Source of the DNA: Desulfotomaculum sp.
Lineage (GTDB): Bacteria > Bacillota > Desulfotomaculia > Desulfotomaculales > Desulfallaceae
NCBI GenBank assembly: GCA_016841675.1
Contig: JAENYQ010000001.1
Coordinates: 25,215 to 89,214 of the forward strand
Direction: 5' to 3'
Length of the DNA: 64,000 nucleotides
Shown: positions 51,574 to 58,834 of the stretch, piece after piece
How the letters are laid out: every line of letters starts with the position of its first letter
How positions within the stretch are numbered: the first letter of the stretch is position 1
The notes under the pieces: model-generated
The model's database searches: none
The model's input: only the letters and a program-made list of their open reading frames with translations
What the model was told of the DNA's origin: nothing
Translations under genes and position numbers: made by a program

Positions 51574-51774
51574 ATGAGGTTTGCAATTATCAATACGGAT
51601 GACGGCGTAATAAGGCAATTAAATGACTCTTTCGGTGGCGCTGACACTCTGGATAACATAAACAATCGCCTGCGGGAGGGTACACAGGCGATTAAGTGCG
51701 GCCCGGAAGTGACGCTGGAACACGTTTACAACGCGGGAACCGGACAATTTGAGGTAGTGGATCCGCCGGCGTAG
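51574..51774 (+). CDS. 66-aa hypothetical protein
   Basis: MRFAIINTDDGVIRQLNDSFGGADTLDNINNRLREGTQAIKCGPEVTLEHVYNAGTGQFEVVDPPA. AGGAGG precedes the ATG. Not recognised. Confidence 0.55.
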   Translation: MRFAIINTDDGVIRQLNDSFGGADTLDNINNRLREGTQAIKCGPEVTLEHVYNAGTGQFEVVDPPA

Positions 51775-51860
51775 GCGGTGTTTTTATGCCCGGGTGAGAG
51801 GATGGTTACTGTGGCCCGGTTATTTCATATGAAATATTTTAGGTACCGGAGGTGGGGGTG

Positions 51861-52088
51861 GTGGACCACGAAAAGGAAATTATTTATTTACGTGGGGAGG
51901 TGGCAACGCTGCGTGCAGATGTAAACAACCTAACTGGTTGGCAGCATACCCAAAACGGCACTATCAACCGAGTGGATACAAAGGTTGACGGGATATATAA
52001 GATTATGATAGGGACTGCCGGCACGGCGGCCCTTTCTTTTTTGGGGACCATCGTTACATTGCTTGTGGTGCTTGCAAATAGGGGGTGA
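51861..52088 (+). CDS. XhlA-like holin-associated protein
   Basis: 75 aa from the GTG at 51861 (GGAGGTGGGGGTG upstream). EKEIIYLRGEVATLRADVNNLTGWQHTQNGTINRVDTKVDGIYKIMIGTAGTAALSFLGTIVTLLVVLANRG is an amphipathic coiled coil followed by one membrane helix, the XhlA pattern. Confidence 0.7.
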   Translation: MDHEKEIIYLRGEVATLRADVNNLTGWQHTQNGTINRVDTKVDGIYKIMIGTAGTAALSFLGTIVTLLVVLANRG

Positions 52089-52092
52089 TTGA

Positions 52093-52464
52093 TTGTTTGA
52101 AGAAACATTCGTGCCTTTATCTTTGGCCTTTTTGGGGCTGGTTTTTTTCACCCCGTTAATCGACGGGGTGGTTTCATTTCTAGAACGGATTATGCTCCAC
52201 ATCCCCAGGTTGCCGAACAACTTCGGAGCCAGGGTATCATTTGTGCTTACCGTAGCGGTGGCATACTGCCTTTGCTGGCGGGCGGGGTTTGACTTTTACG
52301 CATACCTGGGAATGGGCTTTACGCAACAGGAAGGCTGGTTCGTTACGGCAATCCTGCTCAGTGGCGGGACTAAGGCGCTGAAGCGATATTTTGACCTTGC
52401 TAACCTTATCCCGGTTGGAATATTCGGTGGGATATCATCCGCTTTGCGGCGGAGGAAGGAGTAA
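52093..52464 (+). CDS. Holin-like multi-pass membrane protein
   Basis: 123 aa, TTG start. Three hydrophobic segments (LSLAFLGLVFFTPLIDGVVSF, VSFVLTVAVAYCLCW, GWFVTAILLSGGTKAL) and a basic tail (SSALRRRKE). Candidate holin. Confidence 0.6.
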   Translation: MFEETFVPLSLAFLGLVFFTPLIDGVVSFLERIMLHIPRLPNNFGARVSFVLTVAVAYCLCWRAGFDFYAYLGMGFTQQEGWFVTAILLSGGTKALKRYFDLANLIPVGIFGGISSALRRRKE

Positions 52465-52466
52465 CG

Positions 52467-53183
52467 ATGAAAAGCACAATTAGACGAGGCAACAGAGGTA
52501 ATGATGTAGCAGCGGCGCAAACGGCACTCAATGCAGCTGGCTATAACGCTGGCAGGGTGGACGGCATATTCGGGCCTGGCACCGAGGGCGCGGTCCGAAA
52601 GTTTCAGCGGGCGCATGGGCTACTGGCTGACGGTATCGTAGGACCAAAAAGCTGGGCGGTGCTGCTGGGGTCGCAGGTGAAACCTAACACCGGGCCGGAG
52701 CCGATTTACTACAGCCAGGTTGACAAGGAGTGGAAGGGAGTCTTGTTTACCTCTGTAGGCAATCCAAAGCAGACAATCGGCAGCTCAGGGTGTGGCCCTA
52801 CCTGCATGGCTATGGTGTTGGCGACATGGAAGGACCGGAGCATTACCCCGGTGCAGACTGCGCAAATGGCTATTGCTGGGGGCTTTAGGACACCGAACGA
52901 CGGCACAGCATGGGCTTACTTCCCCTGGGTTGCCGCTAGGTATGGCCTAAAGATGCAAAACGGAAACACTGATGTAGTGGTGGCCGCATTAAAGGAGGGG
53001 GCCCTGGTGATTGCCAGTATGGGGCCAGGGTACTTCACGAATGGTGGGCATTTTATTTTACCTTGGCGCGCGACTGGTGACACGATTATCTGCCACGACC
53101 CCGCGAACAAAAACCGAGACCGGGCCAGTGTGCAGATATTTCGGCAGCAGGCGCGGCAATACTTTATATTCCGGCGGGTTTAG
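52467..53183 (+). CDS. Endolysin: peptidoglycan-binding domain plus C39-like peptidase
   Basis: 238 aa. Residues 5-66 are a PG_binding_1 domain (RRGNRGNDVAAAQTALNAAGYNAGRVDGIFGPGTEGAVRKFQ). Residues ~80-236 are a papain-fold C39-type peptidase with Cys109 (SSGCGPTCMAM), the His in NGGHFI and HDPANKNRD. Cuts the wall at lysis. The domain order differs from the more usual amidase endolysins. It lies between two holin-like genes. Confidence 0.85.
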   Translation: MKSTIRRGNRGNDVAAAQTALNAAGYNAGRVDGIFGPGTEGAVRKFQRAHGLLADGIVGPKSWAVLLGSQVKPNTGPEPIYYSQVDKEWKGVLFTSVGNPKQTIGSSGCGPTCMAMVLATWKDRSITPVQTAQMAIAGGFRTPNDGTAWAYFPWVAARYGLKMQNGNTDVVVAALKEGALVIASMGPGYFTNGGHFILPWRATGDTIICHDPANKNRDRASVQIFRQQARQYFIFRRV

Positions 53184-53218
53184 ACCTTGATGTTAATTAA
53201 ATCTTAGGAGGAATGCAT

Positions 53219-53551
53219 ATGTTTGCTTATGACCCCGCATTAATGCAGGCGCTAGTTTTCCTGTTGTTATTCATTGTCGTAGACGTGATCCTGGGCATGG
53301 CCATTGCGCTGCGGGATAAAAAATTTAACCTAGCTGAGGTTCCCCGGTTCCTGCAGACTGAGGTGCTGCCGTACTACCTAGGGGTGTTGGCCGTGGTCGG
53401 CCTGGCCATGGTGGAAGATGTGCAACAGTTTGGGACGGTGCCGCTGGCCTGGGCAGTTATTGTAGCTTATGGAAGCCGGACGGTGTTTGTGGAGATCCGG
53501 AAGAAGATATTTATTTTGTTTAAGGTGACATCTGAGGAACCTCCTGGTTGA
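53219..53551 (+). CDS. Phage holin (second membrane lysis protein)
   Basis: 110 aa; ATG at 53219 is spaced 7 bp from AGGAGG (the 53213 ATG is too close). Two to three hydrophobic segments (LMQALVFLLLFIVVDVILGMAIAL, YYLGVLAVVGLAMV, LAWAVIVAYG) and a basic end, holin-like. Last gene of the late operon. Confidence 0.7.
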   Translation: MFAYDPALMQALVFLLLFIVVDVILGMAIALRDKKFNLAEVPRFLQTEVLPYYLGVLAVVGLAMVEDVQQFGTVPLAWAVIVAYGSRTVFVEIRKKIFILFKVTSEEPPG

Positions 53552-53556
53552 AAACT

Positions 53557-53591
53557 AAGCCCCGGTCCATGTGGCCGGGGCTTTTATTTAT
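53557..53591 (+). terminator. Strong terminator at the end of the late operon
   Basis: AAGCCCCGG-tccatgtgg-CCGGGGCTT followed by TTATTT. The converging minus-strand Spo0E-like gene ends inside it. Confidence 0.9.
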
Positions 53592-53737
53592 GCTGCAATG
53601 TTATAATACATTACTATTAACTCATCAAGTTCCTGGCTCGTCTTCAATATTTCATCATATCCTGCGCCGGATTCAGCCAGCTTATTTAGTTTCGTGCGCA
53701 GGAGTTCAATCTCTTCAGTTAGTTCGCTTTGTGACAT
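53588..53737 (-). CDS. Second Spo0E-like aspartyl-phosphate phosphatase
   Basis: 49 aa, too short for the ORF track. MSQSELTEEIELLRTKLNKLAESGAGYDEILKTSQELDELIVMYYN: two helices with SQELDEL (34-40), the Spo0E-family catalytic motif. AGGAGAGAG precedes the ATG. It lies behind the late operon on the opposite strand, so it is probably expressed in the lysogen. Expected to act on Spo0A~P, delaying entry into sporulation. Confidence 0.8.
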   Translation of the reverse strand: MSQSELTEEIELLRTKLNKLAESGAGYDEILKTSQELDELIVMYYNIAA

Positions 53738-53825
53738 TTTCTCTCTCCTAAGTTTATTTTTATAATTCTGGCGAACTATGTAAATTCCTGCAAGAAAAAC
53801 AAAAATTTTATAATAAATTGCAATT

Positions 53826-53854
53826 TTACACTAGAACATTTGTTCTGTTATAAT
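53826..53854 (+). promoter_or_regulatory. SOS-type promoter with LexA/DinR box
   Basis: The palindrome AGAACATTTGTTCT (53833-53846) fits the Gram-positive GAAC-N4-GTTC box and sits between TTACAC (53826) and TATAAT (53849-53854). The next gene should be DNA-damage-inducible. Confidence 0.75.
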
Positions 53855-53871
53855 ATTCCCGGGTGATGAAA

Positions 53872-54144
53872 ATGACCAAGCTATACCGCCAGCCAATAGA
53901 AGTCCAAACCCGGGACGGCCTGCCGGTTGCTTTCCGCTGGCGCCGGCGCTGGTACCAGGTGACCGGTTGCAAGGTGGAGGAAAGGCGGGCGTCGCGGATC
54001 TGGCGGCGGGCAGCCGGGCCGCTGCTGTACAAGTGCAAGACGCGGCAGGGGATGAGATGTGAGTTGATTCGGGATGAGGCGGGGTGGGTGCTGGAGAGGG
54101 TTTCTAATTTAAAAAAGGCAGTATTTCTAAAAATTTGCTCTTGA
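53872..54144 (+). CDS. SOS-regulated DUF6504-like small protein
   Basis: 90 aa from the ATG at 53872 (GGGTGATG upstream). MTKLYRQPIEVQTRDGLPVAFRWRRRWYQVTGCKVEERRASRIWRRAAGPLLYKCKTRQGMRCELIRDEAGWVLERVS is rich in Arg and Trp; such small proteins accompany SOS mutagenesis or translesion-polymerase genes. No polymerase is adjacent here. GC-rich compared with the following cassette. Confidence 0.6.
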   Translation: MTKLYRQPIEVQTRDGLPVAFRWRRRWYQVTGCKVEERRASRIWRRAAGPLLYKCKTRQGMRCELIRDEAGWVLERVSNLKKAVFLKICS

Positions 54145-54227
54145 CTAATTAAAAAAATGTCTTCACAGTTAAAGGATTAACCAAAATTACTGTAGAACTA
54201 TTAGCAAAAACATATGGGTGGTGGACT

Positions 54228-55538
54228 ATGACCCAGTTTAACATAAGAAAAGATATCCAAGATATTATCAATGTAGGGATTTTTAGAAAGTTTGCTAAGC
54301 AGCATGGTGTGGAGCACCAGGGAAATAAAAATATACTTGTTAGAAATATAGTTCTTGCTGTTCGGAGCGGTCAAATACCTGAGGAAGCTATTCGTGAATT
54401 TTTGCAAGAACAGATTTGGTATGGGAGAAATAAACATATATTCTATATTGAAGTTGCAGGGACAACTGTAGAAATTTTTAAAGATACAGAGACTCTTCTT
54501 GAATATTTTACTAATCGAGGGGTTACACCTTTTAATAATATAGACCGTATATATATTCCTGATGGAATTTCTTTAGTTCGTTTTGAATATGAAGTTAATG
54601 AAAGTAATCCTTCGGTAGTAAATAAAGTATTTTTAGGTTTTATTGAAAAAAATTATACATATCATTATGAAGGACATACACTTGCTTTCCACGCTGTGAA
54701 TACCTATATATGTTCTGAAATAGACTTGATAAATAATTTATTGATAATGCGTATCCGTTCCAGGGCTAGACTTAAACCAACACAAGACATTGATTCTCAA
54801 AACGTTACTTCAATGAATTTGGCCAAGAAATACCTTGACCGTTTTCAAGAAAATTATGGCTTTGAGTACCTTAGTGGTGTGGCCGATGAGATGAAAAATA
54901 CAATGTTTAACATAGAAAGACAGCTGACAAATTTTATTAAGCTGCAGTTTCAGCCAAAAGTGATGGAATATGAAGCACTGATTAATGATTTTACCACTAG
55001 AATTGCTTCTGAGCTAGGTTTACCTAGTGATACTGACCCAATCAATTTACCGGAAAGAATTGTTGGCCTTTTAGAAAGGTCACTTATTGTACTTAACGAA
55101 GAATCAATTGAGAGCTATGTTGAAGGAAAAGTAGGCTATGTTAACATGTTTGATTTTAAAGATGATAGGGGTGGGCGAATTAGTGCAAGGTCTAAGAATC
55201 ATATTACGCCTATTCAGACCTCAGACATTTTCTTCGATACAAAAGAAACAATTAATGAGGTTAAATTATTGGATAGCCTTTGGGTAGTCTGGTTTAAGAC
55301 TATCGATGGTGAGCAAGAAGCAAATGAGCTATTGGAAATAGATATTGATTGCAACGAAGAGGATGAAACTGATAATGAAGTTGATGATTTATTAATACAA
55401 GGTGATCAAAAGGTAATACGGATAAAAACAAAAATGGCAGCTTATCGCGGGTTCTATAAAATAGATTTTAAAAGATATGTTTTAAAGGAGGAGTACAATC
55501 ATGTACTTTCCCTTATTGAATCGTTTAAAGGACTTTAA
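54228..55538 (+). CDS. Uncharacterised AT-rich cassette protein 1 (SAP-like N-terminus)
   Basis: 436 aa. The N-terminal ~70 residues (RKDIQDIINVGIFRKFAKQHGVEHQGNKNILVRNIVLAVRSGQIPEE) look like a SAP-type DNA-binding helix-extended-helix. The rest is alpha/beta with an acidic stretch near 385-400 (DCNEEDETDNEVDD). No enzyme motif was recognised. RBS GGTGGTGGAC. It overlaps the nuclease gene by 38 bp, so the two form one unit, markedly more AT-rich than the phage core. Confidence 0.65.
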   Translation: MTQFNIRKDIQDIINVGIFRKFAKQHGVEHQGNKNILVRNIVLAVRSGQIPEEAIREFLQEQIWYGRNKHIFYIEVAGTTVEIFKDTETLLEYFTNRGVTPFNNIDRIYIPDGISLVRFEYEVNESNPSVVNKVFLGFIEKNYTYHYEGHTLAFHAVNTYICSEIDLINNLLIMRIRSRARLKPTQDIDSQNVTSMNLAKKYLDRFQENYGFEYLSGVADEMKNTMFNIERQLTNFIKLQFQPKVMEYEALINDFTTRIASELGLPSDTDPINLPERIVGLLERSLIVLNEESIESYVEGKVGYVNMFDFKDDRGGRISARSKNHITPIQTSDIFFDTKETINEVKLLDSLWVVWFKTIDGEQEANELLEIDIDCNEEDETDNEVDDLLIQGDQKVIRIKTKMAAYRGFYKIDFKRYVLKEEYNHVLSLIESFKGL

Positions 55539-56586
55539 TATAGATTTAGAGACAATATATAAGTTTGATATTTGGTTATCAAAACTTAGGGGATTAAAGC
55601 GTAATGGTATGCGTCCGGCACGTTTTGCAGTAGATATGAACGTTGATTTTAATATTTCTAATGATATTTTTACATTAGCAGCAGTTAAATTAAGACTATT
55701 GCAAATAAATTATGAGATTCATTCCCCTTATGAAAATCATGAGATGATAACATCATTTAACAATATAAATGATGTTCCAAGTAATATTAGATGTCCACAA
55801 ACAGGTAAATTGTTTAACCCTTATGATTATGATGAATTCATTGAAATAACTTTCGATCTTTTGGTATCTCCTGATCCAGATTGCCCCAAAAAAAGTGCAC
55901 GCGACATAAATCGCAACAATTTTTACAGTAGTTTAAGCTCCATAAGACCGATAAATAAAACTAAGTTAAATGCCAGTGATTTTTTTTCAAATCATATTGG
56001 AAAAGAAGAAATAGAAAAAGCTTTATTCCAGCCAGATTGGGGGGCCTATGACCAAGCATATGATAGATTGATTGATAGTTTAGCAAAAAGTATTTCTACG
56101 GAAGAAAAGGGAAAGGCATTAGAAAGTATTAGCTGTCTTTCTCTTTCGTTTATAACGTTTTTTCGAGTCGACCCTACAGTTCATACAAATACAAATCAAA
56201 TAGATGTTACTGTTACAATAAGACCTTATTTTAAATACATAGAGATTCCGATTCTTTCTGTTGTACAAAGGAGAATTCTGTGTGAGTGCAAAAACGAAGA
56301 TGAAAATGTACCCAGTCTGTGGATTGACAAATTAGCAGGAGGCATAGATAAAGTAGATTACTGTAGAGTTGGTATATTGTTTTCAAGAAACAGGTTCTCT
56401 GGAGATGACTTGAAAAATGCTCGCGCAAGTCAATTAGAGTACGCCCGTTTAAAAAAGTATATTCTTAGTTTTACAAAAGATGATTTTGAATATGTTAAAG
56501 AAAATAGACCAAACATTTTATTTTTATTGGACGATAAAATTGAAGAGTTAGAAATGAGAATAGTAAGAAGAAAATTGTCTATATAG
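55501..56586 (+). CDS. AT-rich cassette protein 2, PD-(D/E)xK nuclease-like
   Basis: 361 aa, ATG with AAGGAGGAG upstream. Near residues 222-268 the pattern NQIDVTVTIRPYFKYIEIPILSVVQRRILCECKNE gives D...ECK, the catalytic signature of restriction-endonuclease-fold nucleases. A long helical region precedes it. With its partner it resembles a two-gene defence module, but neither protein matches a family I know. Confidence 0.65.
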   Translation: MYFPLLNRLKDFNIDLETIYKFDIWLSKLRGLKRNGMRPARFAVDMNVDFNISNDIFTLAAVKLRLLQINYEIHSPYENHEMITSFNNINDVPSNIRCPQTGKLFNPYDYDEFIEITFDLLVSPDPDCPKKSARDINRNNFYSSLSSIRPINKTKLNASDFFSNHIGKEEIEKALFQPDWGAYDQAYDRLIDSLAKSISTEEKGKALESISCLSLSFITFFRVDPTVHTNTNQIDVTVTIRPYFKYIEIPILSVVQRRILCECKNEDENVPSLWIDKLAGGIDKVDYCRVGILFSRNRFSGDDLKNARASQLEYARLKKYILSFTKDDFEYVKENRPNILFLLDDKIEELEMRIVRRKLSI

Positions 56587-56601
56587 GAAATTTATTATCT
56601 C

Positions 56602-56811
56602 TTAAACCCCACCCAACCACAATCCCATACATTCCCCCCAGGGCGTGAGCGTGACAAACTTCACCCGGCCCCGGATTCCAGGCGGTAGCCAAACGGTGCC
56701 GCTTTTTTCATTGCCGTATTGGTACAGCAATTCCTACAGCACCGTTCTATTTACCGGCCGCATCATTATTTCGTGACCCTGGACCATTTCCCCATGGAAA
56801 TTATTGTTCAA
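56602..56811 (-). pseudogene. Possible decayed small gene
   Basis: A minus-strand frame reads FHGEMVQGHEIMMRPVNRTVL, an in-frame TAG, then ELLYQYGNEKSGTVWLPPGIRGRVKFVTLTPWGE before a stop. The peptide looks protein-like on both sides of the stop. Nothing else was found in the ~290-bp gap between 56586 and 56877. Confidence 0.3.
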
Positions 56812-56876
56812 CTGCCATAGAATAGGCGTTTGTCAAGGTGGAATACTTATGAGAGTAGCTTAAGGAGGGAACTTGC

Positions 56877-57401
56877 ATGCAACATATTAAAGATAGACTA
56901 CTCTTAGGATTAATTGCCGGATTAGGAGCAAATCTGCTTAAAGAAGCAATTGCAGAAACGGGAATTCGTTCCGGGTTATCAAAATATACGTGTAAAAGAA
57001 TGATCCCACTAGTATTACTGAATAAAAAAGAAGCTAAAACATGGAAGGGCCGGGCTCTCGGTATAACTACCGACATGACTATCGCTGGTATGACAGGCGT
57101 TCTAATAACTTATACCCTTTCGTTTAGTGGAAAAGATTATAGTTGGCTAAAAGGTATTATGGTCTCTAATGGAGTTCTTGATCAAGTGTTCAATGCCTTT
57201 ACAAGGGTTTTACCGCAGGTAAGGCAAGACCCAAACAGTAACCTGCTCTGCAGAGGTATTCATGCAATATTTGGAATAACAGCTGCCTCAATTATCACCT
57301 CTTTAGGTGATCCTGCCCTTTTTAGAGGGAGTTCACAGTTAACAAATAGTGACGTTCGACAAAATAGTGATGTTGTAATCCCGCTTAAACGGTGCAAGTA
57401 A
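56877..57401 (+). CDS. Multi-pass membrane protein of unknown function
   Basis: 174 aa with an AAGGAGGG RBS. Hydrophobic segments LLLGLIAGLGANLLKEAI, MTIAGMTGVLITYTLSF, and GIHAIFGITAASIITSL. The type is common in spore-forming Clostridia, but no role is known. It lies in the right-end cargo block. Confidence 0.65.
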   Translation: MQHIKDRLLLGLIAGLGANLLKEAIAETGIRSGLSKYTCKRMIPLVLLNKKEAKTWKGRALGITTDMTIAGMTGVLITYTLSFSGKDYSWLKGIMVSNGVLDQVFNAFTRVLPQVRQDPNSNLLCRGIHAIFGITAASIITSLGDPALFRGSSQLTNSDVRQNSDVVIPLKRCK

Positions 57402-57585
57402 CTATACCTAAACCTATGGTCGGACTGTTATACCTCCCATTCCATGTAGATGACCCATCAAAAGTGGTTAATTAACGGTAGCCGTGAACATGAGATGTTT
57501 AACGTGGTGGTCCTCCCCCCAAAAAAACCGTAAGCCAAAACGACTAACCCTTAGTTTATTAAAAGCCACAATAGAGGGAAATACA

Positions 57586-57611
57586 AAAGCAAAACGCCCC
57601 ACAGGGGGGCG
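57586..57611 (-). terminator. Terminator of the YjcZ-like gene
   Basis: Minus-strand CGCCCC-cctgt-GGGGCG followed by TTTTGCTTTT, just downstream of the 57629 stop. Confidence 0.75.
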
Positions 57612-57628
57612 CTGGTCGTCGCTGCTTT

Positions 57629-57742
57629 TTAGCATTTTCCGCCGATTCCGCCAATGCCCATCCCAAACACAAGCAGAATAAGAATCAGAAACAGGATAAA
57701 GCTGCCATCAAATCCACCCGCACCAGTTGCACCAAAACCCAT
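57629..57742 (-). CDS. YjcZ-like small sporulation protein
   Basis: 37 aa, too short for the ORF track. MGFGATGAGGFDGSFILFLILILLVFGMGIGGIGGKC: Gly-rich ends around one hydrophobic helix, the pattern of YjcZ-family small spore proteins. AAGGAGG precedes the ATG and a terminator follows. It is inside the prophage, 0.4 kb from attR. Confidence 0.65.
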   Translation of the reverse strand: MGFGATGAGGFDGSFILFLILILLVFGMGIGGIGGKC

Positions 57743-57864
57743 TTATACATTCCTCCTTAGCTAAGGTTTTTATCGTGTTGCGTTTGTATACTATGCTCGC
57801 GTGGAGGAAGGTGCTACCGAATAGATAGCCCCCGCCCACCTGGTGGTGAAACGAGGGCCGCACA

Positions 57865-57896
57865 ATGCTACTCCGTGAAGGTAGCATTTTATTTTG
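57865..57896 (+). terminator. Rightward terminator in the gap before attR
   Basis: ATGCTAC-tccgtgaag-GTAGCAT followed by TTTATTTT. No plus-strand gene that it would serve was identified. The rest of 57743-57990 holds nothing I can support. Confidence 0.6.
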
Positions 57897-57990
57897 CCCC
57901 GTCCCTGGGGTAATTATGCAGAGAGATGTTGCAATGAGCGGCACCGGCAGGTTTCAATATAATGCAACATGGCTTGACGATGCCGGGTTA

Positions 57991-58101
57991 TTACTTATCT
58001 TGCTTGTCCTTTTCTTTCAGAATTCGCTTAGCTACCTTGATCATTATTCTAATCCCATTGACTACCTTTTGTTGTTCCGGTGTAAGTCTTTCGAGGTTCA
58101 T
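57991..58101 (-). CDS. 36-aa basic helical protein, paralogue of 15316-15465
   Basis: MNLERLTPEQQKVVNGIRIMIKVAKRILKEKDKQDK, encoded 59 bp from the attR core on the minus strand. The match to the early-region protein at 15316-15465 supports that it is coding. No strong RBS was seen. Its size, charge and position by attR make it a conceivable recombination directionality factor, but this is speculation. Confidence 0.5.
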   Translation of the reverse strand: MNLERLTPEQQKVVNGIRIMIKVAKRILKEKDKQDK

Positions 58102-58129
58102 GTTAAAATATATGCAATAACCTTGCCAA

Positions 58130-58573
58130 ATGTTTAATTATATCAACATAGTGAAATTAGCCAAGGGTGTTTTGACGGATATAGGCACCGAGGAACTGGC
58201 CCATATGGAGATAGTGGGAACATTGGTTTATAAACTGATTGAAGGAGCATCCATTGAAGCCATCAAAGCCGCCGACCTGGGTAGTCACTACGCAGATCAT
58301 GGCCGTTCCCTGTACTGGGAAAACGCCGCCGGCGTACCCTGGGTGGCAGCTTACGTTTCCGCCACCGACGACCCAGTGGCCGACTTGCATGAAAACTTGG
58401 CGGCCGAACAAAAAGCACGGGCGGTTTACGAAAACCTGCTGCACCTGACGGATGACCCCCAGGTGAAAGATGTACTACGCTGGCTAAGGGAGCGGGAAGT
58501 AGTGCATTACCAACGTTTCGGTGAAACACTAATGTATGTCGAGGATTTTATGAAGCAGAAAAAAGCATTTTAA
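58130..58573 (+). pseudogene. cotJC: cotJC 3' fragment
   Basis: From codon LAKGVLTDIGTEELAHMEI onward the frame is the C-terminal two-thirds of CotJC, with the manganese-catalase ferritin-like motifs EELAHME, HY and REREVVHYQRFGE. The first residues of the ORF-track entry are phage-derived. It is in the same reading frame as 8795-8970 (element length 49,206 bp is divisible by 3), so excision restores 190 residues. As it stands it lacks promoter, RBS and the N-terminal 54 residues. Confidence 0.92.
58160..58176 (+). repeat. attR core (17-bp direct repeat)
   Basis: GCCAAGGGTGTTTTGAC, identical to 8954-8970. The phage-side flank atatcaacatag (58140-58151) is the inverted copy of ctatgttgatat next to attL. 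Confidence 0.93.
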
Positions 58574-58601
58574 TAACCAGTATTGGTTTTTTAATATGAG
58601 T

Positions 58602-58645
58602 AAAGGCGTTTGGTTATCTACCAGACGCCTTTATACTTTTATTAA
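58602..58645 (+). terminator. Terminator of the cotJ operon
   Basis: AAAGGCGTTTGG-ttatcta-CCAGACGCCTTT (one mismatch) followed by a T-rich tail, just after the cotJC stop. Confidence 0.8.
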
Positions 58646-58754
58646 CGAAGAATCTATCTCAATCGGGACGCCTCTTGGGATGGCTAAAAGGCGTTGTTAC
58701 TGGCTTTAGCGTGACGTAACGGCCTTGCTGGAAGCCGATTTTCGACAGCATTGC

Positions 58755-58783
58755 TTGTATTTTTAGCTTATATTGGTTACAAT
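58755..58783 (+). promoter_or_regulatory. Candidate promoter for the downstream gene
   Basis: TTGTAT (58755-58760), 17-bp spacer, TACAAT (58778-58783), about 50 bp before the TTG start. Confidence 0.6.
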
Positions 58784-58834
58784 ATTTAAGGACATCCTGG
58801 GTTAGCTATATTTACCAAATTGGGGGACACCAAC

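Larger units (their letters stand above)
8954..58176. mobile_element. Complete-looking siphovirus-type prophage inserted in cotJC
   Basis: The boundaries are the two copies of the 17-bp repeat GCCAAGGGTGTTTTGAC (8954-8970 and 58160-58176). Inside are integrase, lysogeny control, replication, packaging, head, tail and lysis modules in canonical order. No essential siphovirus module appears to be missing. Element length between equivalent points is 49,206 bp (3 x 16,402), so excision restores the cotJC frame. Whether it is still active, and whether excision is tied to sporulation, cannot be read from the sequence. Confidence 0.93.

Noticed and set aside
51803-51925. Possible ~40-codon ORF (MVTVARLFHMKYFRYRRW...) before the XhlA-like gene
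   Set aside because: Overlaps the XhlA-like gene out of frame and does not look like XkdX or another expected protein.
57484-57681. 65-aa plus-strand ORF MNMRCLTWWSSPQKNRK...
   Set aside because: No RBS and overlaps the YjcZ-like gene and its terminator.
57865-58137. 90-aa plus-strand ORF before attR
   Set aside because: It begins within a terminator hairpin and is antisense to the better supported 36-aa gene; composition is not protein-like.
8954-58176. CRISPR array, tRNA or rRNA genes
   Set aside because: No regularly spaced repeat-spacer pattern and no recognisable tRNA cloverleaf or rRNA signature seen by eye in either strand.
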